Assembly: GCF_003855255.1 (NCBI RefSeq)
Contig: NZ_CP034072.1
Span: forward strand, 4,001,485-4,065,484
Origin: Mycolicibacterium nivoides
GTDB lineage: Bacteria; Actinomycetota; Actinomycetes; Mycobacteriales; Mycobacteriaceae
Direction: 5' to 3'
Length of the DNA stretch: 64,000 nt
Shown: positions 54,097 through 63,693 of the stretch, in pieces
Layout of the letters: each line of letters opens with the position of its first letter
Position numbering within the stretch: position 1 is the stretch's first letter
The notes under the pieces: generated by a model
What the model was told of the DNA's origin: nothing
Database searches by the model: none
The model's input: the letters and a program-made list of their open reading frames with translations, nothing else
Translations under genes and position numbers: made by a program

Positions 54097-55503
54097 GTGG
54101 CCGGTTCGAAAGTACGTTCGCAGTACCGCTGCTCGGAATGTCAGCACTCCACACCCAAATGGGTGGGCCGCTGCGCCAATTGCGGCACCTGGGGCACTGT
54201 CGACGAAGTGGCGGTACTCGCGTCTGTGGGTGGTGCGGTCCGCCGCTCGGTGGCCCCGACCTCGCCCGCGGTTCCGATCACCTCGATCGACCCCGGAATC
54301 ACCCGGCATTACGCGACCGGGGTCAGTGAACTGGACCGGGTCCTCGGCGGCGGCCTGGTGGCCGGTTCGGTCACGCTGCTGGCCGGTGAACCGGGCGTCG
54401 GCAAGTCCACCCTGCTCCTGGAGGTCGCCAACCGCTGGGCACACACCGGCCGACGGGCGCTGTACCTGTCCGGCGAGGAGTCCGCGGGCCAGATCCGGCT
54501 GCGCGCCGAACGCACCGGCTGTACCCACGAGAACGTCTACCTGGCAGGCGAATCCGACCTGCAGATCGCTCTCGGTCATATCGAGGAGGTCAAACCGAGC
54601 CTGGTGATCGTCGATTCGGTGCAGACCATGTCCACCACCGAGGCCGACGGCGTGACCGGAGGGGTCACCCAGGTGCGTGCGGTGACCACGGCGCTGACGG
54701 GCCACGCCAAGACCGCTGTCGGAGACCCGGCTGTGGCCATGATCCTGGTCGGGCACGTGACCAAGGACGGCGCCATCGCGGGCCCGCGTTCCCTGGAGCA
54801 TCTGGTCGACGTGGTGCTGCATTTCGAAGGTGATCACGCGTCGAGCCTGCGCATGGTGCGCGGGGTCAAGAACCGGTTCGGCGCCGCCGACGAGGTCGGC
54901 TGTTTTCAGATGCACGACAACGGAATCGAGTGTGTCAGCGATCCGTCCGGCCTGTTCCTGGACCAACGTCCGGCAGCGGTGCCCGGCACGGCCATCACGG
55001 TCACCCTCGACGGCAAGCGCCCCATGATCGGTGAGGTACAGGCGCTCGTCGCCCCGCCCGTGGGGCCTCCCCGGCGGGTCGTCAGCGGCATCGATTCGGC
55101 CCGTGCGGCGATGATCGGCGCGGTGCTGCAGACCCGCTGCAGCCTGCCGATCGGCAACAACGACATCTACCTGTCCACCGTCGGCGGCATGCGGCTGACG
55201 GATCCATCCTCGGACCTGGCCGTGGCGGTCGCCATCGCGTCGGGCTATCTCGACATCGCGTTGCCGATGAACGCGGTGGTTATCGGCGAGGTGGGGCTGG
55301 TCGGCGATCTGCGCCGGGTCACGGGCATGGATCGCCGGCTGGCCGAGGCCGCCCGGCTGGGCTTCAACATTGCCGTGGTGCCGCCCGGGGCCACCAGTGC
55401 ACCCGCGGGGCTGCGCGTCATCACCGTCGATGACATCGGGGCGGCATTGCGGGCACTCAAAGACATCGCGATTGCCAGCAATCGAGGACAGCATGGACAA
55501 TAG
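54097..55503 (+). CDS. radA: DNA repair protein RadA
   Basis: A 468-residue RecA-family ATPase. N-terminal zinc finger [20 protein letters not shown], Walker [12 protein letters not shown], the RadA-specific KNRFG motif ([12 protein letters not shown]) and a C-terminal Lon-protease-like domain. It acts on recombination intermediates. The GTG at 54097 gives the start expected from homologues; the frame extends upstream over unconserved sequence. disA follows by 21 bases in the same operon. Confidence 0.95.
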   Translation: MAGSKVRSQYRCSECQHSTPKWVGRCANCGTWGTVDEVAVLASVGGAVRRSVAPTSPAVPITSIDPGITRHYATGVSELDRVLGGGLVAGSVTLLAGEPGVGKSTLLLEVANRWAHTGRRALYLSGEESAGQIRLRAERTGCTHENVYLAGESDLQIALGHIEEVKPSLVIVDSVQTMSTTEADGVTGGVTQVRAVTTALTGHAKTAVGDPAVAMILVGHVTKDGAIAGPRSLEHLVDVVLHFEGDHASSLRMVRGVKNRFGAADEVGCFQMHDNGIECVSDPSGLFLDQRPAAVPGTAITVTLDGKRPMIGEVQALVAPPVGPPRRVVSGIDSARAAMIGAVLQTRCSLPIGNNDIYLSTVGGMRLTDPSSDLAVAVAIASGYLDIALPMNAVVIGEVGLVGDLRRVTGMDRRLAEAARLGFNIAVVPPGATSAPAGLRVITVDDIGAALRALKDIAIASNRGQHGQ

Positions 55504-55524
55504 CGGCCGACCCTAGGAGAACCG

Positions 55525-56643
55525 ATGGCCGTGAACTCCGGCGCCAGGACCAGCCGCACCGTGGTGCATCTGGCTCGGCCGACGCTACGAGAAACCCTCG
55601 GCCGGCTGGCACCCGGCACCCCGTTGCGCGACGGCCTGGAACGCATCCTGCGCGGCAAGACGGGCGCGCTGATCGTGCTGGGCTACGACGACAGCGTGGA
55701 AACCATCTGTGACGGCGGGTTCGCCCTGGATGTACGTTACGCCCCCACCCGGCTGCGTGAGCTGTCGAAGATGGACGGCGCGGTGGTGCTCTCCAGCGAC
55801 GGCAGCCGGATCGTGCGGGCCAACGTCCAATTGGTGCCGGATCCATCGATCCCCACCGACGAATCCGGCACCCGCCACCGTTCGGCCGAGCGCACCGCCA
55901 TCCAGACGGGCTATCCCGTGATCTCCGTGAGCCATTCGATGAGCATCGTGACGGTCTACGTCGCCGGGGAGCGGCACGTGGTGCCCGACTCGGCGACCAT
56001 CCTGTCCCGGGCCAACCAGACCATCGCGACGCTGGAGCGCTACAAGGGCCGGCTCGACGAGGTCAGCAAGCAGCTGTCCACCGCCGAGATCGAAGATTTC
56101 GTGACGCTGCGCGACGTCATGACCGTGGTGCAGCGTCTGGAGATGGTGCGCCGGATCAGCCTTGAGATCGACGCCGACGTCGTCGAACTCGGCACCGACG
56201 GACGCCAGCTCAAACTGCAGCTCGACGAACTCGTGGGCGACACCGAGGCCGCGCGCGAGCTGATCGTGCGGGATTACCACGCGCTGCCGGATCCGCCGAC
56301 CGCCGCTCAGGTCGGCGCAACGCTGGACGAGCTGGATGCCCTGACCGACAGCGAGCTGCTCGACTTCACCACGCTGGCAAGGGTTTACGGTTATCCCTCG
56401 ACTGCCGAGGCACAGGATTCGGCCATGAGCTCACGCGGCTACCGCGCCATGGCGGGGATACCGCGACTGCAGTTCGCCCACGTCGATCTGCTCGTCCGCT
56501 CGTTCGGCTCATTGCAGGGGCTGCTGGCCGCCAGCGCAGACGATCTGCAGTCGGTCGACGGCATCGGTTCGATGTGGGCCCGGCACATCCGCGAGGGGCT
56601 GTCCCTGCTCGCCGAGTCGACGATCGCCGACCGGCTCGCCTGA
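55525..56643 (+). CDS. disA: DNA integrity scanning protein, diadenylate cyclase
   Basis: A 372-residue protein. The DAC domain has the catalytic DGA (residues 84-86) and GTRHR (115-119); a helical linker follows, then helix-hairpin-helix DNA-binding repeats ([20 protein letters not shown]). It makes c-di-AMP and senses branched DNA. RadA, encoded just upstream, is known in mycobacteria to inhibit DisA. Confidence 0.96.
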   Translation: MAVNSGARTSRTVVHLARPTLRETLGRLAPGTPLRDGLERILRGKTGALIVLGYDDSVETICDGGFALDVRYAPTRLRELSKMDGAVVLSSDGSRIVRANVQLVPDPSIPTDESGTRHRSAERTAIQTGYPVISVSHSMSIVTVYVAGERHVVPDSATILSRANQTIATLERYKGRLDEVSKQLSTAEIEDFVTLRDVMTVVQRLEMVRRISLEIDADVVELGTDGRQLKLQLDELVGDTEAARELIVRDYHALPDPPTAAQVGATLDELDALTDSELLDFTTLARVYGYPSTAEAQDSAMSSRGYRAMAGIPRLQFAHVDLLVRSFGSLQGLLAASADDLQSVDGIGSMWARHIREGLSLLAESTIADRLA

Positions 56644-56646
56644 ACG

Positions 56647-57423
56647 TCAGTTACCCGGCGCGGCGGGATCAGCCGGCGCTGCGCCCTCCGGGGGCGGCCC
56701 GGGCAGCTGCGGATTGGGTTGGGCCAGTATGAACGGCACCGGCGCCGATCTCAGATTGCCGAGCTGCACCATCAGGTTGTAGGTGCCGGGCCCGATCGGC
56801 TGGCGCGGCATCGGGCACTGCGGCGCCGATCCCATGCCGGTCCAGGTCACCTCGGTGGTCACCTGCTCGCCCGGATTGAAGGTCTTCACCAGCGTCTCGT
56901 TGGACGGCGCGCAGTCCAGGTTGGACCAGAGCCGGTTGTTGTCCAGTGAGTACACGTAGGCGGCCAGTACCGCGGCGCCCACGTCACGTTTGCAGGCCAC
57001 CAGGCCGATGTTGGTCACGACCATGGTGAACTTCGGCTGATCGCCCACGACGTACTCGGGCTGGCTGGTAATGCCCTTGACCGCGAGCGTGGAATCCGGG
57101 CAGTCATCGCCCTCTTTGAGCAGCGGCGGCGGCGTCACCGCGGCGGTCGGCGTGGCCGTCGGCGGCGGCGCGTGCTGGGCCGGCGGCACCACCGGGGTCT
57201 TGACCTCGGGGTTCTCCCCCGGCAGCGGCGTCGGCGGAGCAGCCGCGGCAGACGCGTCGGTGGACTTTGTCTCAGCCCCAGAGCTGCTGGTCACGATCAC
57301 CGCGACGATGGCGGCGATGATCCCCACGACGACCACCGCGATTCCGATGGCCAGTGCCCTGCGCCGCCAGTAAATCTGCGAGGGCAGCGGCCCATGAGGT
57401 TCGAGATCCAACACGGCTTTCAC
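56647..57423 (-). CDS. Membrane-anchored conserved protein, Rv3587c-like
   Basis: A 258-residue protein: short cytoplasmic part, one membrane segment (LAIGIAVVVVGIIAAIVAVI), a Pro/Ala-rich linker of about 60 residues and an extracellular domain with paired Cys (DDCPDSTL, VACKRDV, DCAPSNE, PQCPMP). The last domain looks like a beta sandwich. Function unknown; the layout suits an envelope sensor or anchor. Convergent with disA. Confidence 0.82.
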   Translation of the reverse strand: MKAVLDLEPHGPLPSQIYWRRRALAIGIAVVVVGIIAAIVAVIVTSSSGAETKSTDASAAAAPPTPLPGENPEVKTPVVPPAQHAPPPTATPTAAVTPPPLLKEGDDCPDSTLAVKGITSQPEYVVGDQPKFTMVVTNIGLVACKRDVGAAVLAAYVYSLDNNRLWSNLDCAPSNETLVKTFNPGEQVTTEVTWTGMGSAPQCPMPRQPIGPGTYNLMVQLGNLRSAPVPFILAQPNPQLPGPPPEGAAPADPAAPGN

Positions 57424-57513
57424 GGTAAGCCCAGGTCATGCACAGTTGTCCGAGGCGACTCGGCGTGTCGGAGCCCTGAAGCTGTTTCGCTCCTCACGTG
57501 CGCAGCGAAATTC

Positions 57514-58134
57514 TCAGGCTTCGCCGATGTTGCCGAGATGGCTGCGCAGCTCCACGTGACCGTCCGACAGGTGGTAGGTGGCACCGACGATGGCCTGCGT
57601 GCCCGCGGCCAGACCGTTGGAGATGGCGGCCGACCGCATCTGCAGCTGGTTGACCGTCTCCTTGACGTGGTAGGCCTCGAACTCGTCGACCCGGTTCAGG
57701 CCGGCGTGACGACCCATCAGGATCGACGGGGTCACCCGCTCCACGATGTCGCGCACGTACCCGCCGGGCACCTGCCCCTCGTCGAGGGCGGTGATGGCGG
57801 CCTGGACCGCGCCGCAGCTGTCATGGCCCAGGACCACGATCAGCGGCACCTCCAGGATCGACACCGCGTACTCGATCGAGCCCAGCACCGCGTTGTCGAT
57901 GACGTGGCCGGCGGTGCGGACCACGAACATGTCGCCCAGGCCCTGGTCGAACAGCAACTCCGCGGCAACGCGGCTGTCGCCGCAGCCGAACACCACCGCG
58001 GTGGGCTTCTGCCCGTGGGTCAGCTTGGCTCGACGGGCGATGTCCTGGCTGGGGTGCTGCGGTTCGCCTGCGACAAAGCGGGCGTTACCGTCCTTGAGTG
58101 CCTTCCAAGCGGACACGGGATTCGAATTGGGCAT
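57514..58134 (-). CDS. canB: Beta-class carbonic anhydrase
   Basis: A 206-residue enzyme. Zinc ligands and catalytic dyad are seen in VVFGCGDSRVAAE (Cys, Asp, Arg) and VLGHDSCGAVQAA (His, Cys). It interconverts CO2 and bicarbonate. I take the ATG at 58134 (MPNSNPVSAWKALKDG), matching the Rv3588c start; an in-frame ATG at 58143 adds three residues. Its start is only about 20-25 bases from the divergent mutY start. Confidence 0.94.
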   Translation of the reverse strand: MPNSNPVSAWKALKDGNARFVAGEPQHPSQDIARRAKLTHGQKPTAVVFGCGDSRVAAELLFDQGLGDMFVVRTAGHVIDNAVLGSIEYAVSILEVPLIVVLGHDSCGAVQAAITALDEGQVPGGYVRDIVERVTPSILMGRHAGLNRVDEFEAYHVKETVNQLQMRSAAISNGLAAGTQAIVGATYHLSDGHVELRSHLGNIGEA

Positions 58135-58159
58135 ATCAGCCATTTTGCATGAGATGCCG

Positions 58160-59032
58160 ATGAGCATCGACGCGGAGCAGCTCGTCAGCTGGTACAGAGA
58201 CGCCCAGCGGGACCTGCCGTGGCGCCGACCAGGGGTGACCGCCTGGCAGATCCTGGTCAGCGAATTCATGCTGCAGCAAACACCGGTGGCGCGGGTCGAG
58301 CCGATCTGGCTGGCCTGGATCGACCGGTGGCCCACCCCGTCCGCGACGGCGGCCGCCGGGTCGGCCGAGGTGCTGCGGGCCTGGGGCAAGCTGGGGTACC
58401 CGCGGCGGGCCAAACGTCTGCACGAATGCGCGGTGGTGATCGCAGGCGAATACGACGACGAGGTGCCCACCGACGTCGAGACCCTGCTCACGTTGCCCGG
58501 CATCGGCGCCTACACCGCGCGAGCCGTGGCCTGCTTCGCCTATTCGGCCAGCGTTCCGGTCGTCGACACCAACGTGCGCCGGGTGGTCACCAGGGTCTTG
58601 CGTGGGCAGGCCGATGCACCCGCCCGCGCCCGCGACCTCGACGATGTCGCCGCGCTGCTGCCTGACGATGCCACCGCACCGACCTTCTCAGCAGCCCTGA
58701 TGGAGCTGGGCGCGGTGGTGTGCACGGCCCGCGCGCCGCAGTGTGGCTGCTGCCCGCTGACCCACTGCCGGTGGCGGTCGGCCGGGTATCCGGAGGGCAC
58801 GATGACCCGAAAGGTGCAGCGCTACGCCGGAACCGATCGACAGGTGCGCGGCAAGCTGCTGGATGTCCTGCGCGACAGCAGTTCTCCGGTCACCCGTGCG
58901 CAACTGGACGTGGCGTGGCTCACCGATACCGCGCAACGGGATCGGGCACTGGACTCGCTACTGGTCGACGGCCTGGTCGAGCAAACTCTGGACGGCCGGT
59001 TCGCGCTCGCCGGGGAGGGCGAAATTCCATGA
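58160..59032 (+). CDS. mutY: A/G-specific adenine glycosylase
   Basis: A 290-residue glycosylase: EFMLQQTPVARVEP with the catalytic Glu, the HhH TLPGIGAYTARAVACF, the catalytic Asp in VPVVDTNVRRVV, and the Cys cluster CTARAPQCGCCPLTHC. It removes A mispaired with oxidised G. The spacing of the last Cys pair (four residues between rather than five) is what I recall for mycobacterial MutY. ATG at 58154 is an alternative start. Confidence 0.94.
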   Translation: MSIDAEQLVSWYRDAQRDLPWRRPGVTAWQILVSEFMLQQTPVARVEPIWLAWIDRWPTPSATAAAGSAEVLRAWGKLGYPRRAKRLHECAVVIAGEYDDEVPTDVETLLTLPGIGAYTARAVACFAYSASVPVVDTNVRRVVTRVLRGQADAPARARDLDDVAALLPDDATAPTFSAALMELGAVVCTARAPQCGCCPLTHCRWRSAGYPEGTMTRKVQRYAGTDRQVRGKLLDVLRDSSSPVTRAQLDVAWLTDTAQRDRALDSLLVDGLVEQTLDGRFALAGEGEIP

Positions 59033-59093
59033 GATCGGCATGAATCCGGTGCGCGGCACACCATTTGGGTTGCCCATCACATAGAACGGATTC

Positions 59094-59399
59094 ATGTCAA
59101 GCAAATTCTTAGCGACGTTTGCATGTACGGCAATGGGACTGGGTATCGGGCTGAGCCTCGCGGCGACTGCCAACGCCGCGCCGTCCGGCACCGGTTCGGC
59201 GGCCGACACCGTGCGCGATCTGCAGAGCCGGGGCTATCACGTGCAGATCAACTCGAACGCCAATACCGCCCTGTCGAATTGCCGGGTGACCGGGGTGCAC
59301 GGACTGGCCGACTCCAACATCAACGAGGACGGCTACCGGATCGATTCGGCTCAGCACACCACGGTGTACGTCAACGTGGCCTGCCAGCCCGACGGCTGA
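59094..59399 (+). CDS. Small secreted hypothetical protein
   Basis: A 101-residue protein with a signal peptide ending near ATANAAPS. The mature 70 residues have two Cys (SNCRVTGV, VACQPDG) and the start of a short repeat-free domain (LQSRGYHVQINSNANTALSN). Similar small exported proteins are common in mycobacteria; no function is known. It stands alone between mutY and a convergent regulator. Confidence 0.78.
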   Translation: MSSKFLATFACTAMGLGIGLSLAATANAAPSGTGSAADTVRDLQSRGYHVQINSNANTALSNCRVTGVHGLADSNINEDGYRIDSAQHTTVYVNVACQPDG

Positions 59400-59403
59400 G
59401 CCG

Positions 59404-60375
59404 TCACGCGATGACGGCCTCTTCGTCTACACCACAGGCGAATTGACGTCGGTAGTCCGAGGGCGTCACGCCGATCAGCCGGCGGAAATGATGGCGCAGC
59501 AGCGTTGCGGTGCCGAACCCCGCCTGCCCGGCGATCCGGTCGATGTCCAGGTCGGACTCCTCGAGCAGCCTGCGCGCGTACAACACCCGCTGATCGGTGA
59601 TCCACTGCATGGGGGTGGTGCCGGTCTCCTCGACGAACCGGCGGGCGAAGGTGCGCGTGGACATCGCGGATCGCCTGGCCAACGTCGTCACCGTGTGCGG
59701 TTTGTCCAGGTTACCCATGATCCAATCCAGGTGCGGCGCAAAGCCTTCCGAACACCTGACCGGAATCGGCTGATCGATGAACTGGCGTTGCCCGCCATCG
59801 CGCTGCGGCGGGACCACCATTCGCCGGGCGATCTTGTTGGTCACCTCACTGCCGAGTTCGCGGCGAACCAGGTGCAGGCACGCGTCGATGCCCGCCGCCG
59901 TGCCTGCGCTGGTGATCAGATTGCCGTCGTCGACGAACAGGACATTGCGATCCACCTTGGCGGTGGGATATTTGCGGGCCAAGGCATCGGCGTGCATCCA
60001 ATGCGTCGTGCACGGTCTGCCGTCCAACAGGCCCGCCGCGCCGGCGAGGAACGCGCCCGAGCACACCGTCAGGATGATCGAGCCCGCCTCGGCCGCGGCC
60101 CGCACGGCCTCCAACGCCTCCGGCAGGTAGTCGGAGGTGCCGATCGCCGGAATTGCCACCAGGTCGGCGCCCTGGAGGGCATCGAGCCCATGCTCGGGGG
60201 TCAGGGTCGCCCCGACCGAAGTCCGCAGCGGCTTGCCCGGCTCGGGTCCGCACACTTTGAAGTCGAAGTTGGGTACACCGTCGGCCGAGCGGTCGATCCC
60301 GAAAACCTCACAGATGACCCCGAACTCGAAAACCGCCAGACCGTCGAGCACCAGCGTGGAGACGCTTCTCAGCAT
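59404..60375 (-). CDS. GlxA-family transcriptional regulator (DJ-1/PfpI plus AraC HTH)
   Basis: A 323-residue regulator. The N-terminal DJ-1/PfpI-like domain carries LTVCSGAFLAGAAGLLDGR with its Cys; the C-terminal AraC domain has two HTHs (LARRSAMSTRTFARRFVEET and IAGQAGFGTATLLRHHFRRL). Members of this group respond to amines or other small metabolites. The target is unknown. Confidence 0.87.
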   Translation of the reverse strand: MLRSVSTLVLDGLAVFEFGVICEVFGIDRSADGVPNFDFKVCGPEPGKPLRTSVGATLTPEHGLDALQGADLVAIPAIGTSDYLPEALEAVRAAAEAGSIILTVCSGAFLAGAAGLLDGRPCTTHWMHADALARKYPTAKVDRNVLFVDDGNLITSAGTAAGIDACLHLVRRELGSEVTNKIARRMVVPPQRDGGQRQFIDQPIPVRCSEGFAPHLDWIMGNLDKPHTVTTLARRSAMSTRTFARRFVEETGTTPMQWITDQRVLYARRLLEESDLDIDRIAGQAGFGTATLLRHHFRRLIGVTPSDYRRQFACGVDEEAVIA

Positions 60376-60446
60376 GGCAGCATTTTATCGCAAGGTGTCA
60401 GCGCTGCCACTGTTGGCTGGATATTTCCCCGACAAGCATTACTGCC

Positions 60447-60677
60447 ATGACTGTTGCACTCGCTCTGATCATCCTGATCTCACCCTTCGCGGTCGCCGCG
60501 GCAGTGGGCTGGGCGGCGCGGCGCGGCAATGTCCTGCGGTTCCGCCTCGACCTGTTCGACATCAACCAGCCCGACTACGAGACGTATCGCGCCGGCCACG
60601 ACCTCGACGCGATACGCAGCCGGTTCGAACACCAGCCGTCCTGGCCGAGCGCAGGCGTCCTAGGCGAGCGCCGTTAG
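60447..60677 (+). CDS. Small membrane protein, hypothetical
   Basis: A 76-residue protein with one N-terminal hydrophobic helix (ALALIILISPFAVAAAVGW) and a charged tail (LFDINQPDYETYRAGHDLDA). Its codon pattern and clear membrane segment support it as real. The tail overlaps the end of the convergent hydrolase gene by 18 bases. No family recognised. Confidence 0.6.
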   Translation: MTVALALIILISPFAVAAAVGWAARRGNVLRFRLDLFDINQPDYETYRAGHDLDAIRSRFEHQPSWPSAGVLGERR

Positions 60678-61421
60678 AAACCCGGTCACGGCTTCGCGGT
60701 ACACCTCGGGCGCATCGTCGTGGATCAGGTGCCCCGCACCGGGTACGTGCAGATACCTGGTGTCCTGCCCGATCTCGGCCATCCGGCGCATCTGCCCGGG
60801 CGGCGCCACCGAGTTGCCCGCCTCCATGAGCAGGGTCGGTACCCGCACGTCGCGCCACTGCTGCCAGTAGTCCCGCGTTCCCCACTGGGCGGCGATGTCC
60901 AGCCACCACTGCGGGTACCCGTGCAGCCGCCAGCCAGTTGAGGTTCGGTCGAACGCCTCAAGGAAGTACTGGCCCGCGACCGGTCCGAACTCGTCGTAAA
61001 CCTCCTGCGCCGAGCCGAATTCGACCGGAAGGGCGTGCACCCACGGCTCCCACGGACCGGTGGTACGCCCCCGGAAATCCGGGGCCATGTCCTCCACCAC
61101 CACCGCGCGGGCCAGTTCGGGGCGGGCGGCGGCCAGACACCACGAATGCAACGCACCCATCGAATGCCCCACCAGCATCACCGGCCGTCCGAGACCTGCC
61201 ACGGCGTCACCCAGGTCCGCGACGAAACGCTCGGTGCTGATCGGATACGGATCGACCACATCGCGCCCCCGGTGCCACGGTGCGTCATAGGTGTAGACCT
61301 CGCCCAGCCCGGCCAACCAGGGCAATTGGCGCGACCAAGTGCTGCCGCGACCCATCAGCCCGTGCACCAGGACGATGGGCTCGCCGCGCCCCCCTCGATG
61401 GGTGAGCAGATCTGTGACCAT
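60660..61421 (-). CDS. Alpha/beta hydrolase, Rv3591c-like
   Basis: A 253-residue hydrolase. Oxyanion loop LVHGLMGRGSTW, nucleophile in MLVGHSMGALHSW, acid-loop region TLLMEAGNSVAPP and catalytic His in GAGHLIHDD. The substrate is unknown. The ATG at 61421 is preceded by a frame without conserved sequence. It diverges from mhuD with a 39-bp gap. Confidence 0.87.
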   Translation of the reverse strand: MVTDLLTHRGGRGEPIVLVHGLMGRGSTWSRQLPWLAGLGEVYTYDAPWHRGRDVVDPYPISTERFVADLGDAVAGLGRPVMLVGHSMGALHSWCLAAARPELARAVVVEDMAPDFRGRTTGPWEPWVHALPVEFGSAQEVYDEFGPVAGQYFLEAFDRTSTGWRLHGYPQWWLDIAAQWGTRDYWQQWRDVRVPTLLMEAGNSVAPPGQMRRMAEIGQDTRYLHVPGAGHLIHDDAPEVYREAVTGFLTALA

Positions 61422-61460
61422 CCCGTTATCTTGCCGGGCAGTCACGGTAGCCTGAACACC

Positions 61461-61778
61461 ATGCCCGTCGTGAAGATCAACGCCATCGAGGTCCCGCCCA
61501 ACGCAGGCCCGGAACTGGAGAAGCGGTTCGCGAACCGTGCACACGCCGTCGACAGTCAGCCTGGCTTCCTGGGCTTCCAGTTGCTGCGCCCGGTCAAGGG
61601 CGAAGACCGCTACTTCGTGGTGACGCAGTGGGAAACCGAAGAGGCCTTCCAGGCCTGGGCTTCGGGTCCGGCTGTCGAAGCACACAAGGGCCAGCAGGCA
61701 AAGCCTGTGGCCACCGGCGCATCGCTGCTGGAGTTCGAGGTTGTGCTGGACGTTGCAGGGCCCGCTGCCCAGGCGTAG
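61461..61778 (+). CDS. mhuD: Mycobacterial heme-degrading monooxygenase MhuD
   Basis: A 105-residue ABM-fold protein. Key residues of MhuD are in place: Asn7, Trp66 and the heme-ligand His75 (AVEAHKGQQAK). It degrades heme to mycobilin and iron in the cytoplasm. It matches Rv3592 in size and position. lpqF follows with overlapping frames. Confidence 0.95.
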   Translation: MPVVKINAIEVPPNAGPELEKRFANRAHAVDSQPGFLGFQLLRPVKGEDRYFVVTQWETEEAFQAWASGPAVEAHKGQQAKPVATGASLLEFEVVLDVAGPAAQA

Positions 61779-63120
61779 CCGCGGCCGGACGCTGCACCGC
61801 ACGATCGGCCTGACGGCCGTCACAGCGGTGGCCGCGGCCCTGGCTTGTGGCTGCTCGCCGAACGCCGCGCCCGCGGCGGAAGTGTCCTACGGCGCGCACA
61901 TCGACACCATCACCCCGCCGGGTCTGCGAGCCAAGCAGACCATGGACATGCTCAACTCCGACTGGCCCATCGGCCCCATCGGGGTGCGCACTCTGGCCGC
62001 ACCCGAGAAGGTCGACCTGGTCGGCACCAAGATGGACTCCATCTGGTGGGACCGCCCATTCACGGTCACCTCGGTGGACATCGGGGCCGCGCAGGCGACG
62101 TTGCACGTACTGACGTCCTACAACGTGGCCCAGGACATCGAGCTGCGGACCAACGATGTCGGCTTGGTGGACCGGTTCGAGGTCAACCTGGTGCCGCCGA
62201 AGATCGACAAATGGTCCGACATCGACACCGAGCTGACCAAGTCGGGAGCGCGCTACTCCTACCGGGTGTCCAAGGTGAACAACGGCAAGTGCGAGCAGGT
62301 CGCAGGCACCAATACCGATATGTCGCTGCCGCTGGCTTCGATCTTCAAACTGTATGTACTGCTTGCGGTTTCAGATTCGGTGAAGGCCGGCACGCTCAAG
62401 TGGGACGATCACCTGACGATCACCAAGGAAGGCAAGAAGCTCGGCTCTGCCGGGCTGGACAAGCTTCCTCCCGGCGCTCAGATCACCGTGCGGACCGCCG
62501 CCCAGCAGATGATCTCGGCCAGTGACAACATGGCCACCGACCTGCTGATCGAGCGGATGGGCCCCGCCGCGGTGGAACGCGCGCTGGTCACCGCGGGTCA
62601 CCACGATCCGGCCAGCATGACCCCGTTCCCGACCATGCACGAGGTGTTCTCGGTCGGCTGGGGCGAGCCGAACCTGCGCGATCAGTGGAAGAACGCCTCG
62701 CCCGCCGATCGGGTGGCACTGCTGCAGCAGACCAATTCCCGCCCCTACGAACCAGATCCGTATCGCACCCACACCCCGGCCTCCAATGACGGCCTGGAGT
62801 GGTTCGCCAGCGCCGCCGACATCTGCCGGGTGCACGCCGCCCTGCAGGCCTCGGCCTTCGGGCCTGCCGCGCCGGTGAAGGACATCCTCTCGGCGCTGCC
62901 CGGCATCGACCCCGATCCGGCGAAGTGGAACTACATCGGCGCCAAGGGCGGCAACCTGCCCGGCGACCTGACCTTCAGCTGGTACGCGGTGGACTACACG
63001 GGGCAGCCATGGGTGTTCAGTTTTCAGCTGAACTGGCCGAAGTTCCGTAGCCCCACTGCCGCGGGCTGGTTGCTGCAGATCGCCAAGCGGGCGTTCGCCA
63101 TGGCGCCGGTCGGACAGTAG
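61753..63120 (+). CDS. lpqF: Lipoprotein LpqF, class A beta-lactamase-like fold
   Basis: A 455-residue predicted lipoprotein. A basic, hydrophobic leader ends at LACGC. A Cystatin-like region comes first, then a serine hydrolase domain with SxxK in LASIFKLYVL, SDN in SASDNMATD and KGG in AKGGNLPG. All three active-site motifs of class A beta-lactamases are therefore kept, although LpqF is not known as a resistance enzyme. The start is uncertain: TTG at 61753 or 61741 inside mhuD. Confidence 0.88.
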   Translation: MQGPLPRRSRGRTLHRTIGLTAVTAVAAALACGCSPNAAPAAEVSYGAHIDTITPPGLRAKQTMDMLNSDWPIGPIGVRTLAAPEKVDLVGTKMDSIWWDRPFTVTSVDIGAAQATLHVLTSYNVAQDIELRTNDVGLVDRFEVNLVPPKIDKWSDIDTELTKSGARYSYRVSKVNNGKCEQVAGTNTDMSLPLASIFKLYVLLAVSDSVKAGTLKWDDHLTITKEGKKLGSAGLDKLPPGAQITVRTAAQQMISASDNMATDLLIERMGPAAVERALVTAGHHDPASMTPFPTMHEVFSVGWGEPNLRDQWKNASPADRVALLQQTNSRPYEPDPYRTHTPASNDGLEWFASAADICRVHAALQASAFGPAAPVKDILSALPGIDPDPAKWNYIGAKGGNLPGDLTFSWYAVDYTGQPWVFSFQLNWPKFRSPTAAGWLLQIAKRAFAMAPVGQ

Positions 63121-63134
63121 GCCGCGGACTAGTA

Positions 63135-63686
63135 CTAGTCGGTGCTCCGCAAGGTCCAGGCTTGGCCGCGAAAGTGCATCACGGTGCGGCTGAGTGGCGC
63201 AATATCGATGCGCCAGAACGACTTTGCCGGGGCGTCCAGGGCGACGAGGATGGCCGCCCGGATCACCGCCGGGTGGGTCACCGCGACCAGCCGCCCCCGC
63301 GTCGACGCAAGGCTGCCCATCCAGCGGTGAACCCGATTGACGAGATCGACCACGGATTCGCCGCCGTGCGGCGCCCGGGTCGGATCGGTCAGCCAGACCG
63401 CCAGGTCCGCGGGCAGCACCCCGCCCAGCACACCCCCGCGCCAGCTGCCGAAGTCCAGGTCGGCCAGTAGGGGTTCGACCACCGCTGACAGGCCGAGCAG
63501 TTCGGCGGTCTGGCGGACCCGTTTCTCCGGCCCGCAGTACGCGGCGTCGATGACGCCCAGTTCGACGGTCGCATCGGCCTGGCGGTGGCCCAGTGGGTTC
63601 AGCGGCTCGTCGGTGGGAAATCGTCCGGCGGCGGTGGCGTCGGTCATGGCGTGCGACACCAACGTCAGCCGGACGACCTCACTCAC
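63135..63686 (-). CDS. Histidine phosphatase family protein, altered RHG motif
   Basis: A 183-residue protein of the phosphoglycerate-mutase fold: TLVSHAMTDATAAGRFPTDE at the start, LNPLGHRQAD, DLDFGSWRGG and VTHPAVIRAAIL with the second catalytic His. The usual RHGxT motif reads SHAMT here: the first His is kept, but the Arg is Ser and the Gly is Ala. Activity may thus be weak or shifted. Just downstream of the CbtA-like gene on the same strand. Confidence 0.8.
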   Translation of the reverse strand: MSEVVRLTLVSHAMTDATAAGRFPTDEPLNPLGHRQADATVELGVIDAAYCGPEKRVRQTAELLGLSAVVEPLLADLDFGSWRGGVLGGVLPADLAVWLTDPTRAPHGGESVVDLVNRVHRWMGSLASTRGRLVAVTHPAVIRAAILVALDAPAKSFWRIDIAPLSRTVMHFRGQAWTLRSTD

Positions 63687-63693
63687 GACGAAC

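Noticed and set aside
63127..63140. Perfect palindrome GACTAGTACTAGTC between lpqF and the histidine phosphatase gene
   Set aside because: It lies in the short gap and over the phosphatase stop codon. It has no loop for a terminator, and one isolated site beside two ends of genes is not convincing as an operator.
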